Part shown: piece after piece, positions 63,800 to 64,000 of the stretch | How the letters are laid out: the number at the start of each line of letters is the position of its first letter | How positions within the stretch are numbered: position 1 is the first letter of the stretch | Origin: Fusarium oxysporum f. sp. lycopersici 4287 | Lineage: Eukaryota; Ascomycota; Sordariomycetes; Hypocreales; Nectriaceae | Reading direction: 5' to 3' | NCBI RefSeq assembly: GCF_000149955.1 | Contig: NC_030997.1 | Location: 1,054,001-1,118,000, forward strand | Length of the DNA: 64,000 nucleotides | Made by a program: the position numbers and the translations under genes | Notes under the pieces: model-generated | What the model saw: the letters and a program-made list of their open reading frames with translations, nothing else | Database searches by the model: none | Told to the model about the DNA's origin: nothing

Positions 63800-64000
63800 G
63801 TCGTTAAGGTTTCTGGCTCTTGTTTTCAAGATAGGTGATGATAGTAGAATAGAGTTCAACGTTGATGAATGATGTCGCTGTCGCCTGCCTGTAACTTCTT
63901 GTGATCATGATGAGCTTATATCCTTATTTTATTCTACTTATCTCGGTGCAATGCTGTGCCGAAATTGATGTTATGGTCCTTCGATACATCCTTTGAAAAC
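63800..64000. other. promoter side of the repeat-peptide gene
   Basis: Noncoding to the window edge. A TATAAGCTC-like element (about 63912-63920 on the minus strand) lies about 115 bp upstream of the start codon. Confidence 0.35.

Overview
The window reads as nuclear DNA of a filamentous ascomycete, most like Fusarium or a close Sordariomycete relative. Protein genes carry short GT-AG introns (about 45-60 nt, often with a CTGAC or CTAAC-like branch site), there are seven scattered nuclear tRNAs (four with introns), and the single retrotransposon shows C:G to T:A damage typical of RIP. The families present (HET, PNP-NACHT-WD40, Zn2Cys6 regulators, SAT4/rhodopsin-like membrane proteins, small secreted proteins) fit this. 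The genus is an inference from style, not from a marker gene.

Layout: 0-6.5 kb is sparse: three tRNAs, a coiled-coil gene and a small secreted protein. At 6.6-24.3 kb two self/non-self recognition genes, a HET-coiled coil-ankyrin gene and a broken-looking PNP-NACHT-WD40 gene, flank a full-length Ty3/gypsy chromovirus (9532-17507). The element has identical-length 381-bp LTRs, a 5-bp target duplication, a self-priming signal, one uninterrupted but stop-riddled gag-pol frame and a spliced antisense ORF. It sits inside AT-rich relic DNA. At 24.8-36.2 kb there is a metabolic block: a cupin dioxygenase, a Zn2Cys6 regulator, an amidohydrolase diverging from a Dal5-type transporter over a promoter with a perfect inverted repeat, a secreted esterase and a SAT4-type membrane protein. 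At 37.7-49.8 kb lie a Cys-rich secreted protein, a regulator convergent with an Fe(II)/2-oxoglutarate dioxygenase, an amino-acid/GABA/choline-type permease, a hypothetical gene and a secreted beta-propeller lactonase-like protein.

At 51.0-59.8 kb is a compact aromatic-catabolism cluster: a hydroxyquinol-type intradiol dioxygenase, a Zn2Cys6 regulator, a phenol 2-monooxygenase-type flavoprotein, a 3-oxoadipate enol-lactonase-like hydrolase and, unexpectedly, a stand-alone tryptophan synthase beta subunit. CGG/CCG palindromes sit in two of its promoters. The likely flow is ring hydroxylation, ring cleavage and hydrolysis; the TrpB-like enzyme suggests an indolic or serine-coupled step.

The last 4 kb holds two tRNAs, a methyltransferase, a pseudogene with three TAA stops and, at 63377-63799, a Kex2-processed repeat precursor encoding three identical copies of a 15-residue peptide. 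This last gene is the best candidate for an undescribed system in the window.
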